Assembly: GCA_036383255.1 (NCBI GenBank)
Contig: DASVOS010000012.1
Location: 5,001-69,000 of the forward strand
DNA length: 64,000 bases
Source of the DNA: Gammaproteobacteria bacterium
Lineage (GTDB): Bacteria > Pseudomonadota > Gammaproteobacteria > Natronospirales > REEB76
Reading direction: 5' to 3'
Of the stretch, positions 1-7,783 are shown one piece after another. A model generated the notes under the pieces. It saw only the letters and a program-made list of their open reading frames with translations, was not told the origin of the DNA and ran no database searches. Position 1 is the stretch's first letter; every line of letters begins with the position of its first letter. The position numbers were made by a program, and so were the translations under genes.

Positions 1-229
1 CACTAGCGTGCATCCCCGGGAAGTGGTGCGGGCAGCCCTAAAGCACAACGCGGCGGCGCTGATCTTCGCCCACAACCACCCCTCGGGGGTGGCGGAGCCC
101 AGCGACGCGGACCGGCGCCTCACCCGCCGCCTGCAGGACGCCCTGGCGCTGGTGGACATCCGGGTGCTGGACCACTTCGTGGTGGGGGATGGGGAGGTGG
201 CATCCTTCGCGGAAAGGGGCTGGCTCTGA
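1..229 (+). CDS. radC: RadC family JAB-domain protein, 3' fragment
   Basis: Only the C-terminal part is inside the window; the reading frame is open to the left edge, so the GTG at 8 is an internal valine codon, not a start. The visible 75 or so residues carry the metal-site signature of the JAB/MPN (RadC) fold: HNHPSG followed by SDAD, i.e. HxHP...SxxD. The VHPREVV segment just before it is also typical of RadC. RadC proteins are widespread and sit next to rpmB-rpmG in many gammaproteobacteria, as here; their biochemical role is unsettled despite the old name 'DNA repair protein'. The identification is firm, the function is not. Confidence 0.9.
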   Translation, partial: TSVHPREVVRAALKHNAAALIFAHNHPSGVAEPSDADRRLTRRLQDALALVDIRVLDHFVVGDGEVASFAERGWL

Positions 230-276
230 ACGGCCTATTTAGAGGCGCGACCCCGCATCTAAGCCCCTAAATTTGC

Positions 277-304
277 TTGCTAAATGGGCGCCGGCTGCTA
301 AAAT
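277..304 (+). promoter_or_regulatory. Putative sigma70-type promoter of rpmB-rpmG
   Basis: A TTGCTA element (277-282) and a TAAAAT element (299-304) are separated by 16 bp in the gap between radC and rpmB. The -10 box lies 53 bp upstream of the rpmB ATG. This is pattern matching only; no transcription start is known. Confidence 0.45.
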
Positions 305-357
305 AGCCGCCCTTTCGCCCCCTGCCCGGGCGAAGCGTTTCCAAGAGGATTTCCGTC

Positions 358-594
358 ATGTCGAGAGTCTGCCAGGTCACGGGCAAAGCCCCCACCACCG
401 GTAACAACGTCTCGCACGCCAACAACAAGACGCGTCGTCGTTGGCTGCCGAACCTGCACACCCACCGCTTCTGGCTGGACAGCGAGAAGCGCTTCGTGAG
501 CCTGCGCGTGTCCACCAAGGGCATGCGCACCATCGACAAACTGGGCGTCGAGGCCGTGGTCGAGCAGATCCGCGCCCGCGGCGACAAGGTCTGA
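358..594 (+). CDS. rpmB: 50S ribosomal protein L28
   Basis: The 78-residue product has the usual L28 length and start ([10 protein letters not shown]) and the family's [10 protein letters not shown] stretch and RFW...RFVSLRVS core. L28 is a structural protein of the large ribosomal subunit. It is followed after 11 bp by rpmG, the standard bacterial rpmBG pair, and both probably use the promoter upstream and the strong hairpin downstream. The start ATG is preceded by AAGAGGA at a good distance. Call is secure. Confidence 0.98.
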   Translation: MSRVCQVTGKAPTTGNNVSHANNKTRRRWLPNLHTHRFWLDSEKRFVSLRVSTKGMRTIDKLGVEAVVEQIRARGDKV

Positions 595-605
595 GGTAAC
601 AAGCC

Positions 606-761
606 ATGCGTGAGAAGATCAAACTCGTCTCGAGCGCCGACACCGGCCACTACTACACCACCACCAAGAACCGCCGCCTCCATCCGGACAAGCTGGAGAC
701 GATGAAGTTCGACCCGGTGGCGCGCAAGCACGTGAAGTACAAGGAAGCCAAGATCAAGTAA
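606..761 (+). CDS. rpmG: 50S ribosomal protein L33
   Basis: A 51-residue ORF reading [20 protein letters not shown] and ending ...YKEAKIK, which is the L33 sequence of Proteobacteria. It lacks the two CxxC zinc-ribbon pairs, so it is the zinc-independent (C-minus) form. It lies 11 bp after rpmB and 21 bp before a strong terminator hairpin, so it closes the operon. L33 is a small large-subunit protein. Its length and every landmark fit the family. Confidence 0.97.
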   Translation: MREKIKLVSSADTGHYYTTTKNRRLHPDKLETMKFDPVARKHVKYKEAKIK

Positions 762-782
762 GCGCTTCCGGTACCGGAAAAG

Positions 783-810
783 AAAAACCCCGCCTCTCGG
801 CGGGGTTTTT
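783..810 (+). terminator. Rho-independent terminator after rpmG, probably bidirectional
   Basis: AAAAACCCCGCC, a TCTC loop and GGCGGGGTTTTT form a perfect 12-bp stem with A and T runs on either side. It ends the rpmBG operon and, read on the minus strand, lies just past the desaturase stop codon, so it can serve both convergent transcripts. Confidence 0.9.
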
Positions 811-831
811 GTTTCTGCGTTTACTTGAGGC

Positions 832-2016
832 TTAGGCCGCTTGCGGCAGCGTGTAGCTGCGCAGGTGCGCGGCGAACTCCTGCAGGGAGGCGATGCCGCT
901 CTGCTCCGCCTCATGGCACCAGTCCTTGAAGTGCTGCAGCAGCGTGTCGTTGCTCTGGGCGTTGTTCTCCCACAGCTTCTCCAGCTTCATGCGGAAGCCG
1001 TACACCGTGTCCAGGGCCTGGCTGCGGGCCAGCGCCAGGCGCAGGCGCCGCTGCTCCACCGCGTTCAGGAGACCACGCTCACGGATCATCAGACGGCGGG
1101 TGCCGGCCAGGAGCTTGGTGCGCATGGCACAGGCGCCTTGCTTCTCGGCCTTGTAGGCCGGGACGATGACGTTGCGGCCGTAATGCCGCAGCACATGCAG
1201 GCGGTTCTGGATGATGGCCTGCACGGTATGCAGGTCCACGTTGGCGGCCTTGCTGATGACCGGCGTCGGGGCCACGCGGCGGACCTTCACGAGTCCCAGG
1301 GCCTTGAGGGCGCGGATGTACATCCAGCCGAGGTCGAACTCCCAGGGGCGCAGCGCGAACTTGGCCGAGCTCGGGAAGGCATGATGGTTGTTGTGCAGCT
1401 CTTCGCCGCCCAGGATGATGCCCCAGGGCATCACGTTGGTGGCCGCGTCCTTGCACTCGAAGTTGCGATAGCCCGAATGGTGGCCGATACCGTTCACCAC
1501 GCCGGCGGCGAGGAACGGGATGGCGATCATCTGCAGGGCCCAGATGGTGAGGCCGGGGATGCCGAACAGGGCGACGTCGACCACCAACATGATGGCCACG
1601 CCGAGCTTGCCGTGGGCGGTATAGACCTTGCGCTCGATCCAGTCGGCGGGCGTGCCGCGACCGTATTTCTCGAGGGTCTCGGGGTTCTGGGCTTCCTCGC
1701 GGTAGAGCTCGGCGCCTTCCAGCACGACCTTGGCCAGGCCCTTGAACTTGGGGCTATGGGGGTCTTCGGCGGTCTCGCACAGGGCATGGTGCTTGCGGTG
1801 CACCGCCACCCACTCCTTGGTGAGCATGCCGGTGGAGAGCCACAGCCAGGCGCGCATCACATGGCTCACCAGCGGGTGCATATCGAGACCCCGATGGGTC
1901 GCGGTGCGATGCAGGTAGAGAGTGACGCTGAGGATGGTGAAATGGATCATCAGGGCCGCGACCAGGACGTAAGCCCAGACCGGGAGCCCGAGGAGACCAT
2001 GGAGGAAGATGTGCAA
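832..2016 (-). CDS. Membrane fatty acid desaturase (acyl-CoA/acyl-lipid delta-9 type)
   Basis: A 394-residue membrane diiron desaturase. Hydrophobic segments sit near residues 10-30 and 155-190. The three histidine boxes are visible: HRTATH (about 37), HRKHH (about 74) and HNNHH (about 209). Such enzymes introduce a double bond into saturated acyl chains at the inner membrane, tuning fluidity. After the desaturase core comes a soluble tail of about 130 residues ending in TLPQAA; from memory this kind of tail is also found in Pseudomonas DesA and resembles the end of ISL3-type transposases. The start is a TTG: an in-frame stop lies four codons upstream and AGGTAGG precedes it, so no ATG start is available at the N-terminus. 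Closest known role is DesA; I leave the symbol open. Confidence 0.88.
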   Translation of the reverse strand: MHIFLHGLLGLPVWAYVLVAALMIHFTILSVTLYLHRTATHRGLDMHPLVSHVMRAWLWLSTGMLTKEWVAVHRKHHALCETAEDPHSPKFKGLAKVVLEGAELYREEAQNPETLEKYGRGTPADWIERKVYTAHGKLGVAIMLVVDVALFGIPGLTIWALQMIAIPFLAAGVVNGIGHHSGYRNFECKDAATNVMPWGIILGGEELHNNHHAFPSSAKFALRPWEFDLGWMYIRALKALGLVKVRRVAPTPVISKAANVDLHTVQAIIQNRLHVLRHYGRNVIVPAYKAEKQGACAMRTKLLAGTRRLMIRERGLLNAVEQRRLRLALARSQALDTVYGFRMKLEKLWENNAQSNDTLLQHFKDWCHEAEQSGIASLQEFAAHLRSYTLPQAA

Positions 2017-2213
2017 GTGACTGACCTACCTAGCTAATAACTGATTATGTTGACTATAGGGCATGGGGTTAGCGCAGTCCATCGGGGCAACCCTGATGCC
2101 TTGCAAACCGGGCATTAAGCCCGTAAAAAGGCCCTTCCCCCGCTTCACGATTGCGCAAAATTGCGCCAACGGAAGCTTGAACAACCCGTCGCCCTGGATA
2201 CTTTTTCGCCAGC
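2017..2213. promoter_or_regulatory. Divergent intergenic region between desaturase and ABC operon
   Basis: This gap must hold the promoters of two divergent units. It contains a direct repeat ATTGCGC at 2150-2156 and 2160-2166 (one helical turn apart), which could be an operator, and a small hairpin CGGGC-ATTAA-GCCCG near 2108-2122. No well-scoring promoter pair was obvious, so these are only candidate sites. Confidence 0.3.
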
Positions 2214-3179
2214 ATGCCTACCGGGACCTCTCGCGCGCTTGCAGCACCGCTGGTGAAGGTGGAAGACCTCCACCGTTCATATGGGCTGCGCCACGCCGTA
2301 CAAGGGCTCTCGTTCGAGCTGGCACGGGGCGAGATCCTGGGGCTCCTGGGCCCCAACGGCGCCGGCAAGACCAGCACCCTGCAGATGCTATCGGGGAACC
2401 TCGCCCCCAGCCGCGGACGGGTTCTCATAAACGGCATCGACCTCCTGGACGAACCGCTCCGGGCCAAGGCTGAGCTCGGCTACCTGCCGGAATTGCCGCC
2501 GCTCTACCCGGACCTCACGGTGGACGAATACCTGGATTACTGCGCGGCCCTGCACCGGCTGCCCAAGCCGCGGCGGCGCGCCGCCCGGGACAATGCCCGG
2601 GAGCGCTGCGGGCTCAAGGACACGGGCCGGAGGCTCATCGGCAACCTCTCCAAGGGCTACCAGCAGCGGGTGGGCGTGGCCCAGGCGATCATCCATGCGC
2701 CGGCGGTGGTGATCCTGGACGAGCCCACGGTGGGCCTCGACCCGATCCAGATCCGCGAAGTGCGCGCGCTCATCGCCGAACTCGGCAAGGAGCACGGCGT
2801 GATCCTCTCCACCCACATCCTGCCGGAGGTGCAGGCGGTGTGCAGCCGCGTGCAGATCATCCACAGGGGCCGCACCGTGTACAGCGACAGCGTGGCCGCG
2901 CTCGCGGCTCAGCAGCAGCCCCTGAGCCTGGTGCTGGACTGCCGCGAGCTGCCCGCGCTCAAGGAACTGCGCGCCATCGAGGGCGTGGAATCGGTGGAGA
3001 AGCTCGACGCCCATCGTGCGCGGCTGGGCTTCGCCGCCGGCACCGATCCCGCCGAGGCGGTGGCGGCCCTCGCGGTGCGCGGCAAGTGGGGCCTGCGCGG
3101 CCTCACCCCGGAGTACAAATCCCTGGAGCAGGTGTTCGTGGAACTCACCACCGCCGACGACGCGGGAGTCACGCCATGA
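2214..3179 (+). CDS. ABC transporter ATP-binding protein (GldA-like)
   Basis: A 321-residue ATPase of the ABC-2 export type. Walker A GPNGAGKTS is at about residue 45, the signature LSKGYQQRV at about 145, Walker B VVILDEPTVGLD at about 164 and the H-loop STH near 200. The C-terminal 90 residues form the regulatory domain typical of GldA/CcmA-like proteins. It is the first gene of a four-gene operon (ATPase, permease, GldG-like, DUF4340) with overlapping ends, so the complex probably comprises all four products at the inner membrane. The substrate is unknown. In Bacteroidetes the homologous gldA-gldFG set is needed for gliding, but it is also common in non-gliding Proteobacteria. Confidence 0.88.
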   Translation: MPTGTSRALAAPLVKVEDLHRSYGLRHAVQGLSFELARGEILGLLGPNGAGKTSTLQMLSGNLAPSRGRVLINGIDLLDEPLRAKAELGYLPELPPLYPDLTVDEYLDYCAALHRLPKPRRRAARDNARERCGLKDTGRRLIGNLSKGYQQRVGVAQAIIHAPAVVILDEPTVGLDPIQIREVRALIAELGKEHGVILSTHILPEVQAVCSRVQIIHRGRTVYSDSVAALAAQQQPLSLVLDCRELPALKELRAIEGVESVEKLDAHRARLGFAAGTDPAEAVAALAVRGKWGLRGLTPEYKSLEQVFVELTTADDAGVTP

Positions 3180-3913
3180 TGGCCTTCACCATCGCCTGGC
3201 GCGAGCTGCGCAACCTGTTCCTCTCGCCCCTGGCCTGGGTGCTGCTGGCGGTGATCGAGTTCATCCAGGCCTGGCTGTTCGCGGTGGCGGTGGAGACCTT
3301 CCGCGGCGACCCCAGCGGCATTGCCGGCGTCACCGACCAGGTGGGCGCTGGCCTGTTCAGCCTCGCCAGCATCATCATGCTGATGGTGGTGCCGCTCCTG
3401 TCCATGCGCCTCATCAGCGAGGAGCGGCGCAGCGGCAGCCTGACGCTGCTGCTCTCGGCGCCGGTGCGCATCAGCGAGATCGTGCTCGGCAAGTACCTGG
3501 GCCTGACCGCATTCCTGGCGCTGATGGTGGCGGTGCTGGCGGCCATGCCGCTCTCGCTCGCCGCCGGCACGCAGCTCGACTACGGCAAGCTCGCCTCCGG
3601 CGCCCTCGGGCTCATGCTGCTCCTGGGGGCCTTCGCCGCCGCCGGCCTCTACATGTCCACCCTCACGCGCCAGCCGGTGGTGGCGGCGGTTTCGGGCTTC
3701 GGCCTGCTGCTGTTCCTGTGGTTCATCGACTGGATCGGGCACGGCAGCCCGCGCTTCAGCGCGCTGCTCCACTACTTCTCCCTCACCGACCACTACACCT
3801 CGATGCTGCGCGGCAGCTTCGACAGCGCCGACGTGGCGTTCTACCTCATCTTCATCGGCACGTTCCTGGCGCTCGGCATCCGGCGCCTGGAATCAGCGCG
3901 GCTGCAGGGCTGA
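3176..3913 (+). CDS. ABC transporter permease (ABC-2 type, GldF-like)
   Basis: About 245 residues with six predicted membrane segments, the pattern of an ABC-2 permease. Conserved-looking landmarks are LFLSPLAWVL near the N-terminus and the RLISEERRSGSLTLLLSAPV segment after the second helix, which is characteristic of GldF/NatB-like permeases. The start ATG overlaps the stop of the ATPase gene, implying translational coupling (a second ATG follows directly). It should pair with the upstream ATPase to form the pore. Substrate not inferable from sequence. Confidence 0.86.
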   Translation: MMAFTIAWRELRNLFLSPLAWVLLAVIEFIQAWLFAVAVETFRGDPSGIAGVTDQVGAGLFSLASIIMLMVVPLLSMRLISEERRSGSLTLLLSAPVRISEIVLGKYLGLTAFLALMVAVLAAMPLSLAAGTQLDYGKLASGALGLMLLLGAFAAAGLYMSTLTRQPVVAAVSGFGLLLFLWFIDWIGHGSPRFSALLHYFSLTDHYTSMLRGSFDSADVAFYLIFIGTFLALGIRRLESARLQG

Positions 3914-3920
3914 GGCGCGC

Positions 3921-5267
3921 ATGCAGGTCACCTCGCACTCCCGCCGCCGGGTCCTGGCCCAGAACCTGCTCTCCACGCTGCTGGTACTGGTGGTGGCGGG
4001 ACTCCTGGCCTGGCTCAGCAACCAGTACGTGTACCGGGCGGACTGGACCTACGGCCACCGCAACTCCCTCTCGCCGGCGAGCGTGAAGCTGCTCGCGGCC
4101 CTCAAGGAGCCGCTCACCGTCACCGCCTATGCCCGCACCGAATCGCCGTTCCGCGACGCGCTGAAGCGCTTCATCCGCAACTACGAGACGGTGAAGCCGG
4201 ACGTGGCGCTCACCTTCGTGGACCCGGACCGGGAGCCGGAGGCGGCGCGCCGCGCCGGAATCACCCGCGACGGCCAAGTGGTGCTGCAGTACGCCGGGCG
4301 CAGCGAGAAGCTGGAGCAGGTGACGGAAGCCGAGATGGGCGACGCACTGCAGCGGCTGGCGCGCTCCTCGGAGCGCTACGTAGTCTTCCTCAGCGGCGAC
4401 GGCGAGCGCAGCCCCACGGGCGAGCACAACTTCGACCTGGGCGACTTCGGCAAGCAGCTTGAGGCCAAGGGCTTCAAGGTGCAGAGCCTGAACCTCGCGG
4501 CGAACCCCGGCGTGCCGCAGAACACCTCGGTGCTGGTGATCGCCGGCCCCCAAGCCCAGGTGCTGCCGGGCATGGTGCGCATGATCCGCGACTACGTGAA
4601 GCGCGGCGGCAACCTGCTCTGGCTCGGTGACCCGGGTCCGCTCTATGGGTTCGAGCCCCTGGCCTCGGACCTGGGCCTGCGCTTCGGCGCCGGCACGCTG
4701 GTGGATCCGGACACGCAGCTCTTCGGCATCGACGATCCCAAGGTGATCATGGTGCCCAAGTACCCGGCGGAGAGCGCCGTGGCCCACGGCCTCTCCACCA
4801 TCACCGCGTTCCCGGACGTGACCTCGGTCAGCGTGGACAAGGCCAAGGGCTGGGAGGAGGACCCGTTCCTTGAGAGCCTGCCGCGCAGCTGGCTCGAGAC
4901 CGGCAAGCTCGCGGGTTCGGTGGCCTATGATCCCAAGGCCGATACGCTCGGCCCCCTCACCATCGGCCTCGCGCTCACGCGCATGGTGGGCGACCATGAA
5001 CAGCGGGTGATGGTCACCGGCGATGGCGACTTCCTCTCCAACCAATATGTCGGCACCGCCGGCAACCTCGACCTCGGGCTCGACATGTTCAACTGGGCGA
5101 GCCACGACGACGCGTTCATCGACATCAATCCGCGGCCGGCGCCGGACCTGACGCTGGGCCTCACGCCCACCGCGCAGGGCGTGATCGGACTCGTGTTCCT
5201 GTTCCTGCTGCCGGTGCTGTTCCTCTCCGCCGGCCTCGGCGTGTGGCTGCGCCGGCGCCGCCGCTGA
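3921..5267 (+). CDS. GldG-family auxiliary protein of ABC system
   Basis: A 448-residue protein with one N-terminal membrane helix (about residues 17-35), a large soluble domain facing the periplasm, and a second helix close to the C-terminus (about 420-440) followed by an arginine-rich tail (WLRRRRR). This is the layout of the GldG / 'ABC-type uncharacterised transport system' family, whose soluble part is related to ABC-transporter-associated, amidotransferase-like folds; PEPLTVTAYARTES near residue 60 is in the region that family conserves. It starts 7 bp after the permease gene and overlaps the next gene by one base, so it belongs to the same operon. Its molecular role is not known. Confidence 0.8.
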   Translation: MQVTSHSRRRVLAQNLLSTLLVLVVAGLLAWLSNQYVYRADWTYGHRNSLSPASVKLLAALKEPLTVTAYARTESPFRDALKRFIRNYETVKPDVALTFVDPDREPEAARRAGITRDGQVVLQYAGRSEKLEQVTEAEMGDALQRLARSSERYVVFLSGDGERSPTGEHNFDLGDFGKQLEAKGFKVQSLNLAANPGVPQNTSVLVIAGPQAQVLPGMVRMIRDYVKRGGNLLWLGDPGPLYGFEPLASDLGLRFGAGTLVDPDTQLFGIDDPKVIMVPKYPAESAVAHGLSTITAFPDVTSVSVDKAKGWEEDPFLESLPRSWLETGKLAGSVAYDPKADTLGPLTIGLALTRMVGDHEQRVMVTGDGDFLSNQYVGTAGNLDLGLDMFNWASHDDAFIDINPRPAPDLTLGLTPTAQGVIGLVFLFLLPVLFLSAGLGVWLRRRRR

Positions 5268-6118
5268 TGGCGCTCAATCCACGCAGCCGCCTGAACCTCG
5301 CCCTGCTGGCCCTGGCGGCGCTGCTGGGCGCCTTCGCCTATTTCCGGCCCGGCCTGAAGGCGCCGGTACAGGCGCCCCCGGTGGCGGCAGACGCGACTGC
5401 GCTCTCGGACGTGCGCATCGCCCTCGCCGGCAAGCCGGAGATCCACCTGGTGCGCAAGGGCGAAGCCTGGCGCATGCGGGCGCCGCTGGATTTCCCCGCT
5501 GATGCGGCACTCATGCAGGGCTTACTAGACAGCTTGGCGGCGCCGCTGGAGCGGGGGTTCCCCGCCGCCGGCACCGAGCTCGCCAAGTACGGCCTGGATA
5601 AGCCGCTGGCCCGGCTCTGGCTCGATGGCAAGGAGTATGCGTTCGGCCTGCTTCAGCCCGTGAGCAAGCAGCGCTACGTACTGCACGGCGGCAAGGTGCG
5701 CCTCGTGGACGACTACGTGTTCTACCGCATCGCCCATGACACCTACTGGTGGCTGGACAAGCGGCTGGTGCCGGAGGGCGCGCGCATCACGGCGCTACAG
5801 CTGCCCCATGCCACCCTCACTCAGGACTCGAAAGGCATCTGGCAGCTCGCACCGGCAAACAAGGGTGCGACGCCAGAGACCATCCAGACGCTGGTAGATG
5901 CCTGGCAAGATGCCTACGCCATGGGCATGGCGCCCATCGGCAAGGGGAAGCGCCTGGGCGAGGTGGCCTTAAGCCTCGCCGGCGCGAAGGAACCGCTGCG
6001 TTTTCTCATCCTGGACGATCCGGACTACCTGATCCTGGCCCGGCCCGACCTTAAGCTCGAGTACCAGGTGGACATCAGCCGCAACGACGCGCTGCTCGCC
6101 CCCGGCACTGAACCTTGA
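5267..6118 (+). CDS. DUF4340 domain-containing membrane-anchored protein
   Basis: A 283-residue product: one N-terminal helix (about residues 8-27) and a periplasmic domain rich in tandem beta-strand modules, including GKPEIHLVRKGEAWRM and LPHATLTQDSKGIWQL, two repeats of the DUF4340 type. The start ATG shares one base with the stop of the GldG-like gene (TGATG), which decides the start. DUF4340 proteins habitually follow GldFG-type genes, so it is likely an extracytoplasmic partner of this transporter. No enzymatic motif is seen and no function can be assigned. Confidence 0.78.
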   Translation: MALNPRSRLNLALLALAALLGAFAYFRPGLKAPVQAPPVAADATALSDVRIALAGKPEIHLVRKGEAWRMRAPLDFPADAALMQGLLDSLAAPLERGFPAAGTELAKYGLDKPLARLWLDGKEYAFGLLQPVSKQRYVLHGGKVRLVDDYVFYRIAHDTYWWLDKRLVPEGARITALQLPHATLTQDSKGIWQLAPANKGATPETIQTLVDAWQDAYAMGMAPIGKGKRLGEVALSLAGAKEPLRFLILDDPDYLILARPDLKLEYQVDISRNDALLAPGTEP

Positions 6119-6124
6119 ACCCAC

Positions 6125-6940
6125 ATGCCTGAGCTTCCTGAAGTCGAGACTGCCCGGCGCGGCATCGCGCCGCACCTGGTCGGCCATCGGGTCACCGCGG
6201 TGGTGGTGCGGGACCGGCGCCTGCGCTGGCCGGTGCCGGCGGCACTGCTCAAGGAGCTGCCAGGCCAGCGCATCGAAGACGTGGCGCGGCGCGGCAAGTA
6301 CCTCCTGCTCAAGACCCGCGCCGGCACTGCGCTGCTGCACCTAGGCATGTCCGGGAGCCTGCGGATCACGTCCCGGGACACGCCGCCCCTGAAGCACGAC
6401 CATGTGGACCTCGTGATGGACACGGGCAAGGCGCTGCGCCTGCGCGACCCGCGCCGCTTCGGCGCACTGCTGTGGACCCGCGACGACCCCGGGAAGCACA
6501 AGCTGTTGAGGGGCCTGGGGCCCGAGCCCCTAGGCGACGAGCTCGACGGCGAGTACCTGTTCGAGGCCTCCCGCGGCCGCAAGGTGGCGGTGAAGCAGTT
6601 CATCATGGACAGCCACGTGGTGGTGGGCGTGGGCAACATCTACGCCAGCGAGAGCCTGTTCCTGGCGGCCATCAAGCCGCAGCGCGCCGCCGGCCGCGTG
6701 AGCCGCAAGGAATACGCCGCGCTGGCCCGCGGCATCAAGAAGGTGCTCACCGCCTCCATCAAGGCCGGCGGCACCACGCTGCGGGACTTCGCCCGGGAGG
6801 ACGGCGAGCCCGGCTACTTCAGCCAGCGCCTCAGGGTCTATGACCGCGCCGGTGAACGCTGCTACCGCTGCGGCGGGACCATCGCCGCGAAGGCCACCGG
6901 GCAGCGGATGACTTACTGGTGTCCGGATTGTCAGAGATAG
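6125..6940 (+). CDS. mutM: Formamidopyrimidine-DNA glycosylase
   Basis: 271 residues starting MPELPEVET; after removal of Met the N-terminal proline is the catalytic nucleophile, followed by the invariant glutamate of the PELPEVE motif. The C-terminus carries a zinc finger CYRCGG...CPDCQR that contacts DNA. The helix-two-turn-helix region contains VGVGNIYASE. The enzyme removes oxidised purines such as 8-oxoguanine and nicks the strand by beta/delta-elimination. The gene follows the DUF4340 gene after 6 bp and may be co-transcribed with it. Length and motifs fit the family completely. Confidence 0.97.
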   Translation: MPELPEVETARRGIAPHLVGHRVTAVVVRDRRLRWPVPAALLKELPGQRIEDVARRGKYLLLKTRAGTALLHLGMSGSLRITSRDTPPLKHDHVDLVMDTGKALRLRDPRRFGALLWTRDDPGKHKLLRGLGPEPLGDELDGEYLFEASRGRKVAVKQFIMDSHVVVGVGNIYASESLFLAAIKPQRAAGRVSRKEYAALARGIKKVLTASIKAGGTTLRDFAREDGEPGYFSQRLRVYDRAGERCYRCGGTIAAKATGQRMTYWCPDCQR

Positions 6941-6959
6941 ATCGGACCTGCGCCTCTTC

Positions 6960-7210
6960 TCTTACCCCGTAGCGCGAGCCGAGCACCGCCGCGAGCAAGT
7001 GAAGCCCGCAGGGGCGTCGGCAGGGATGCCGATGCCTTCACACGCGGGGCAGGAAGCCCCGTGTGTGAAGCTGCGCAGCGAGCAAGGCGCGCAGGGAAGG
7101 TGCGGCTTCCGCACCCCGCGCTCCGGGTGAGCGCTTTTGGTTACTTTTGGCGCGCCAAAAGTAACCCGCCGCCAGGAGGCGGCGGAATGGGATTTCGGCA
7201 GGGATGCCGC
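6960..7210. repeat. Composite palindromic repeat region downstream of mutM
   Basis: The gap between mutM and the adenosyltransferase gene holds several inverted repeats. A perfect 28-bp palindrome at 7139-7166 has the half-site GGTTACTTTTGGCG. Two hairpins with the same GGGA loop, CGGCA-GGGA-TGCCG, lie at 7018-7031 and 7196-7209 as 14-bp direct repeats. CACACGGGG/CCCCGTGTG pairing is also evident around 7050-7075. No protein is encoded. The palindrome type is familiar to me from Xanthomonadales-like genomes, where it is dispersed in many copies; that is recollection, not a search. Confidence 0.7.
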
Positions 7211-7212
7211 GT

Positions 7213-7218
7213 TACAAT
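7213..7218 (+). promoter_or_regulatory. Candidate -10 box just before the adenosyltransferase start
   Basis: TACAAT ends only 6 bp before the ATG at 7225. If it is the -10 element, transcription would start at or next to the A of the ATG, giving a leaderless message. There is no Shine-Dalgarno sequence in front of the ATG, which fits. No convincing -35 hexamer is visible. Confidence 0.4.
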
Positions 7219-7224
7219 CTTCAT

Positions 7225-7779
7225 ATGGGCAACCGCCTCTCCAAGATCTACACCCGCACCGGCGACGACGGTACCACCGGTCTCGGCGACGGCACGCGCG
7301 TGCCGAAAGACGACGCCCGGGTCGAGGCCTACGGCACCGTGGACGAACTCAACAGCGTCATCGGCATGCTGCTGGCGGAGGACGTGCACGTGGACATCCG
7401 CGCCTGCCTCACGCGGGTGCAGCATGAACTCCTGGACCTGGGGGGAGAGCTCTGCATCCCGGGTTACACCGCCATCACCGCCGAGCAGGTGGCGCGCCTG
7501 GAGAACGAGCTGGACGGCTTCAACGCGCCCCTGCCGCCGCTCAAGGAATTCATCCTGCCGGGCGGCAGCCCCGCCGCGGCCGCCTGTCACCTGGCCCGCA
7601 CCGTGTGCCGGCGCGCCGAGCGGCGCACCTACACGCTGCACCGGCACGCGCAGGTGAACCCCCTGGCGCTCCAGTATCTCAACCGCCTCTCGGACCTCTT
7701 GTTCGTGCTGGCGCGGGTGATCGCACGGCACGATAGAGGTACCGAGGTGCTGTGGAATCATGAGAAGAACAAAGACTGA
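7225..7779 (+). CDS. ATP:cob(I)alamin adenosyltransferase (PduO type)
   Basis: A 184-residue protein opening with KIYTRTGDDGTTGLGDG, the ATP-binding signature of PduO-type corrinoid adenosyltransferases, followed by EAYGTVDELNS and, near the end, ARTVCRRAERR, all core motifs. It transfers the adenosyl group of ATP to reduced cobalamin to make coenzyme B12. I chose the ATG at 7225 over that at 7204 because the protein family begins at this point and a TACAAT box lies between the two. It converges on a BtuF-like gene, so the two B12-related genes cluster although they are on opposite strands. Confidence 0.93.
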   Translation: MGNRLSKIYTRTGDDGTTGLGDGTRVPKDDARVEAYGTVDELNSVIGMLLAEDVHVDIRACLTRVQHELLDLGGELCIPGYTAITAEQVARLENELDGFNAPLPPLKEFILPGGSPAAAACHLARTVCRRAERRTYTLHRHAQVNPLALQYLNRLSDLLFVLARVIARHDRGTEVLWNHEKNKD

Positions 7780-7783
7780 AGCC

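Noticed and set aside
841-2037. Long plus-strand ORF (398 codons) opposite the desaturase
   Set aside because: It is a shadow of the desaturase gene on the other strand, rich in His/Gln/Gly/Val with no family features. Many long opposite-strand ORFs in this GC-rich window have the same cause.
2101-2166. Second GEMM-type riboswitch, because of GCAAACC near 2103
   Set aside because: Only this one block fits; GAAA-loop P2, GACGCAAAG and the closing ACCGA block are missing.
7050-7225. Possible B12 riboswitch ahead of the adenosyltransferase
   Set aside because: The conserved B12-box sequence GCCACTG and the extended pairing are not found; the region is filled with palindromic repeats instead.
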